From Hymenobacter profundi (lineage in GTDB: Bacteria > Bacteroidota > Bacteroidia > Cytophagales > Hymenobacteraceae): a stretch of DNA of 64,000 bases. The number at the start of each line of letters is the position of its first letter. Positions within the stretch are counted from its first letter, which is position 1. Made by a program: the position numbers and the translations under genes. Below, one piece after another: positions 63,923 through 64,000 of the stretch. The DNA is taken from contig NZ_JAHWGL010000007.1 in the NCBI RefSeq assembly GCF_019334315.1, positions 25,405-89,404 on the forward strand, read 5' to 3'. The notes below the pieces were generated by a model, which was not told where the DNA came from, ran no database searches, and was given only the letters and a program-made list of their open reading frames with translations.

Positions 63923-64000
63923 CTGTCATCCTGAGCTTGCGAAGGACCTTATCACGTTTGAACGACAGGCGTCACAACGATTCGTTCAACTGGCAGAAGG
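63923..64000. repeat. Second copy of the structured palindromic repeat (cut by the window edge)
   Basis: It begins CTGTCATCCTGAGCTTGCGA, nearly the same as the left arm of the 41342-41469 element, and contains the inner arms TTGAACGA and TCGTTCAA followed by CTGGCAGAAGG. The right outer arm lies beyond the window. The copy follows the metalloprotease stop by 42 bases and may act as its terminator. Confidence 0.8.

Overview
The window looks like a chromosomal segment of a Bacteroidota bacterium, most likely a Cytophagales member close to Hymenobacter. The evidence is: three large secreted proteins ending in a YPNP-type T9SS sorting domain, paired TonB-dependent receptors with a carboxypeptidase-regulatory-like N-terminus, DUF3857/transglutaminase-like proteins, a BlaI/M56 pair, and promoters of the TTG-N19-TAnnTTTG type. 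The genus is an inference; no rRNA gene is present.

Region 1 (1-21012, all on the minus strand) is a surface-polysaccharide locus read from asnB at 21012 towards the left edge, where it continues out of the window. In transcription order it holds asnB, a broken GT2 glycosyltransferase, ugd and UDP-xylose synthase (UDP-GlcA, UDP-Xyl), an orphan sugar aminotransferase, gmd and fcl (GDP-L-fucose), the Wzm/Wzt ABC exporter, a CDP-3,6-dideoxyhexose module (rfbF, rfbG, an RmlC-like epimerase, an RfbJ-like reductase, rfbH), an FAD oxidoreductase, and four glycosyltransferases, the last cut by the window edge. Base composition is mosaic. Nucleotide-sugar housekeeping genes are GC-rich, while the glycosyltransferases, the dideoxyhexose reductase and the C-terminal half of Wzt are clearly AT-rich. 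The pattern fits repeated exchange of specificity modules.

Region 2 (21100-34700) is mixed. It holds an acyl-CoA-binding-protein homologue, an AT-rich putative glycosyltransferase, a GlcD-type FAD oxidase divergent from an NlpC/P60 lipoprotein, two tandem TonB-dependent receptors that share a promoter architecture, tRNA-Ala(GGC), cysE-cysK for cysteine synthesis, and a small cupin.

Region 3 (35000-47100) holds a T9SS-exported beta-helix protein, a HEAT-repeat/cyclophilin lipoprotein, an MJ1255-type glycosyltransferase, two small lipoproteins, an ABC exporter, and a BlaI-type repressor with an M56 peptidase behind a perfect BlaI-like palindrome. Region 4 (47600-64000) holds a T9SS-exported SGNH hydrolase with an internal duplication, an MFS transporter, a GH43-type glycosidase, three consecutive DUF3857/transglutaminase-like exported proteins (two lacking the catalytic residues), and a large T9SS-exported metalloprotease.

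Two non-coding repeat families are visible: a 133-bp inverted-repeat element at 13014-13146, and a structured 128-bp palindromic element at 41342-41469 with a second copy running off the right edge. No CRISPR array, transposase, integrase or rRNA was seen. The most interesting points are the mosaic Wzt, the dideoxyhexose module lacking its usual E3 reductase, the multiply broken GT2 gene, and the transglutaminase-like trio.
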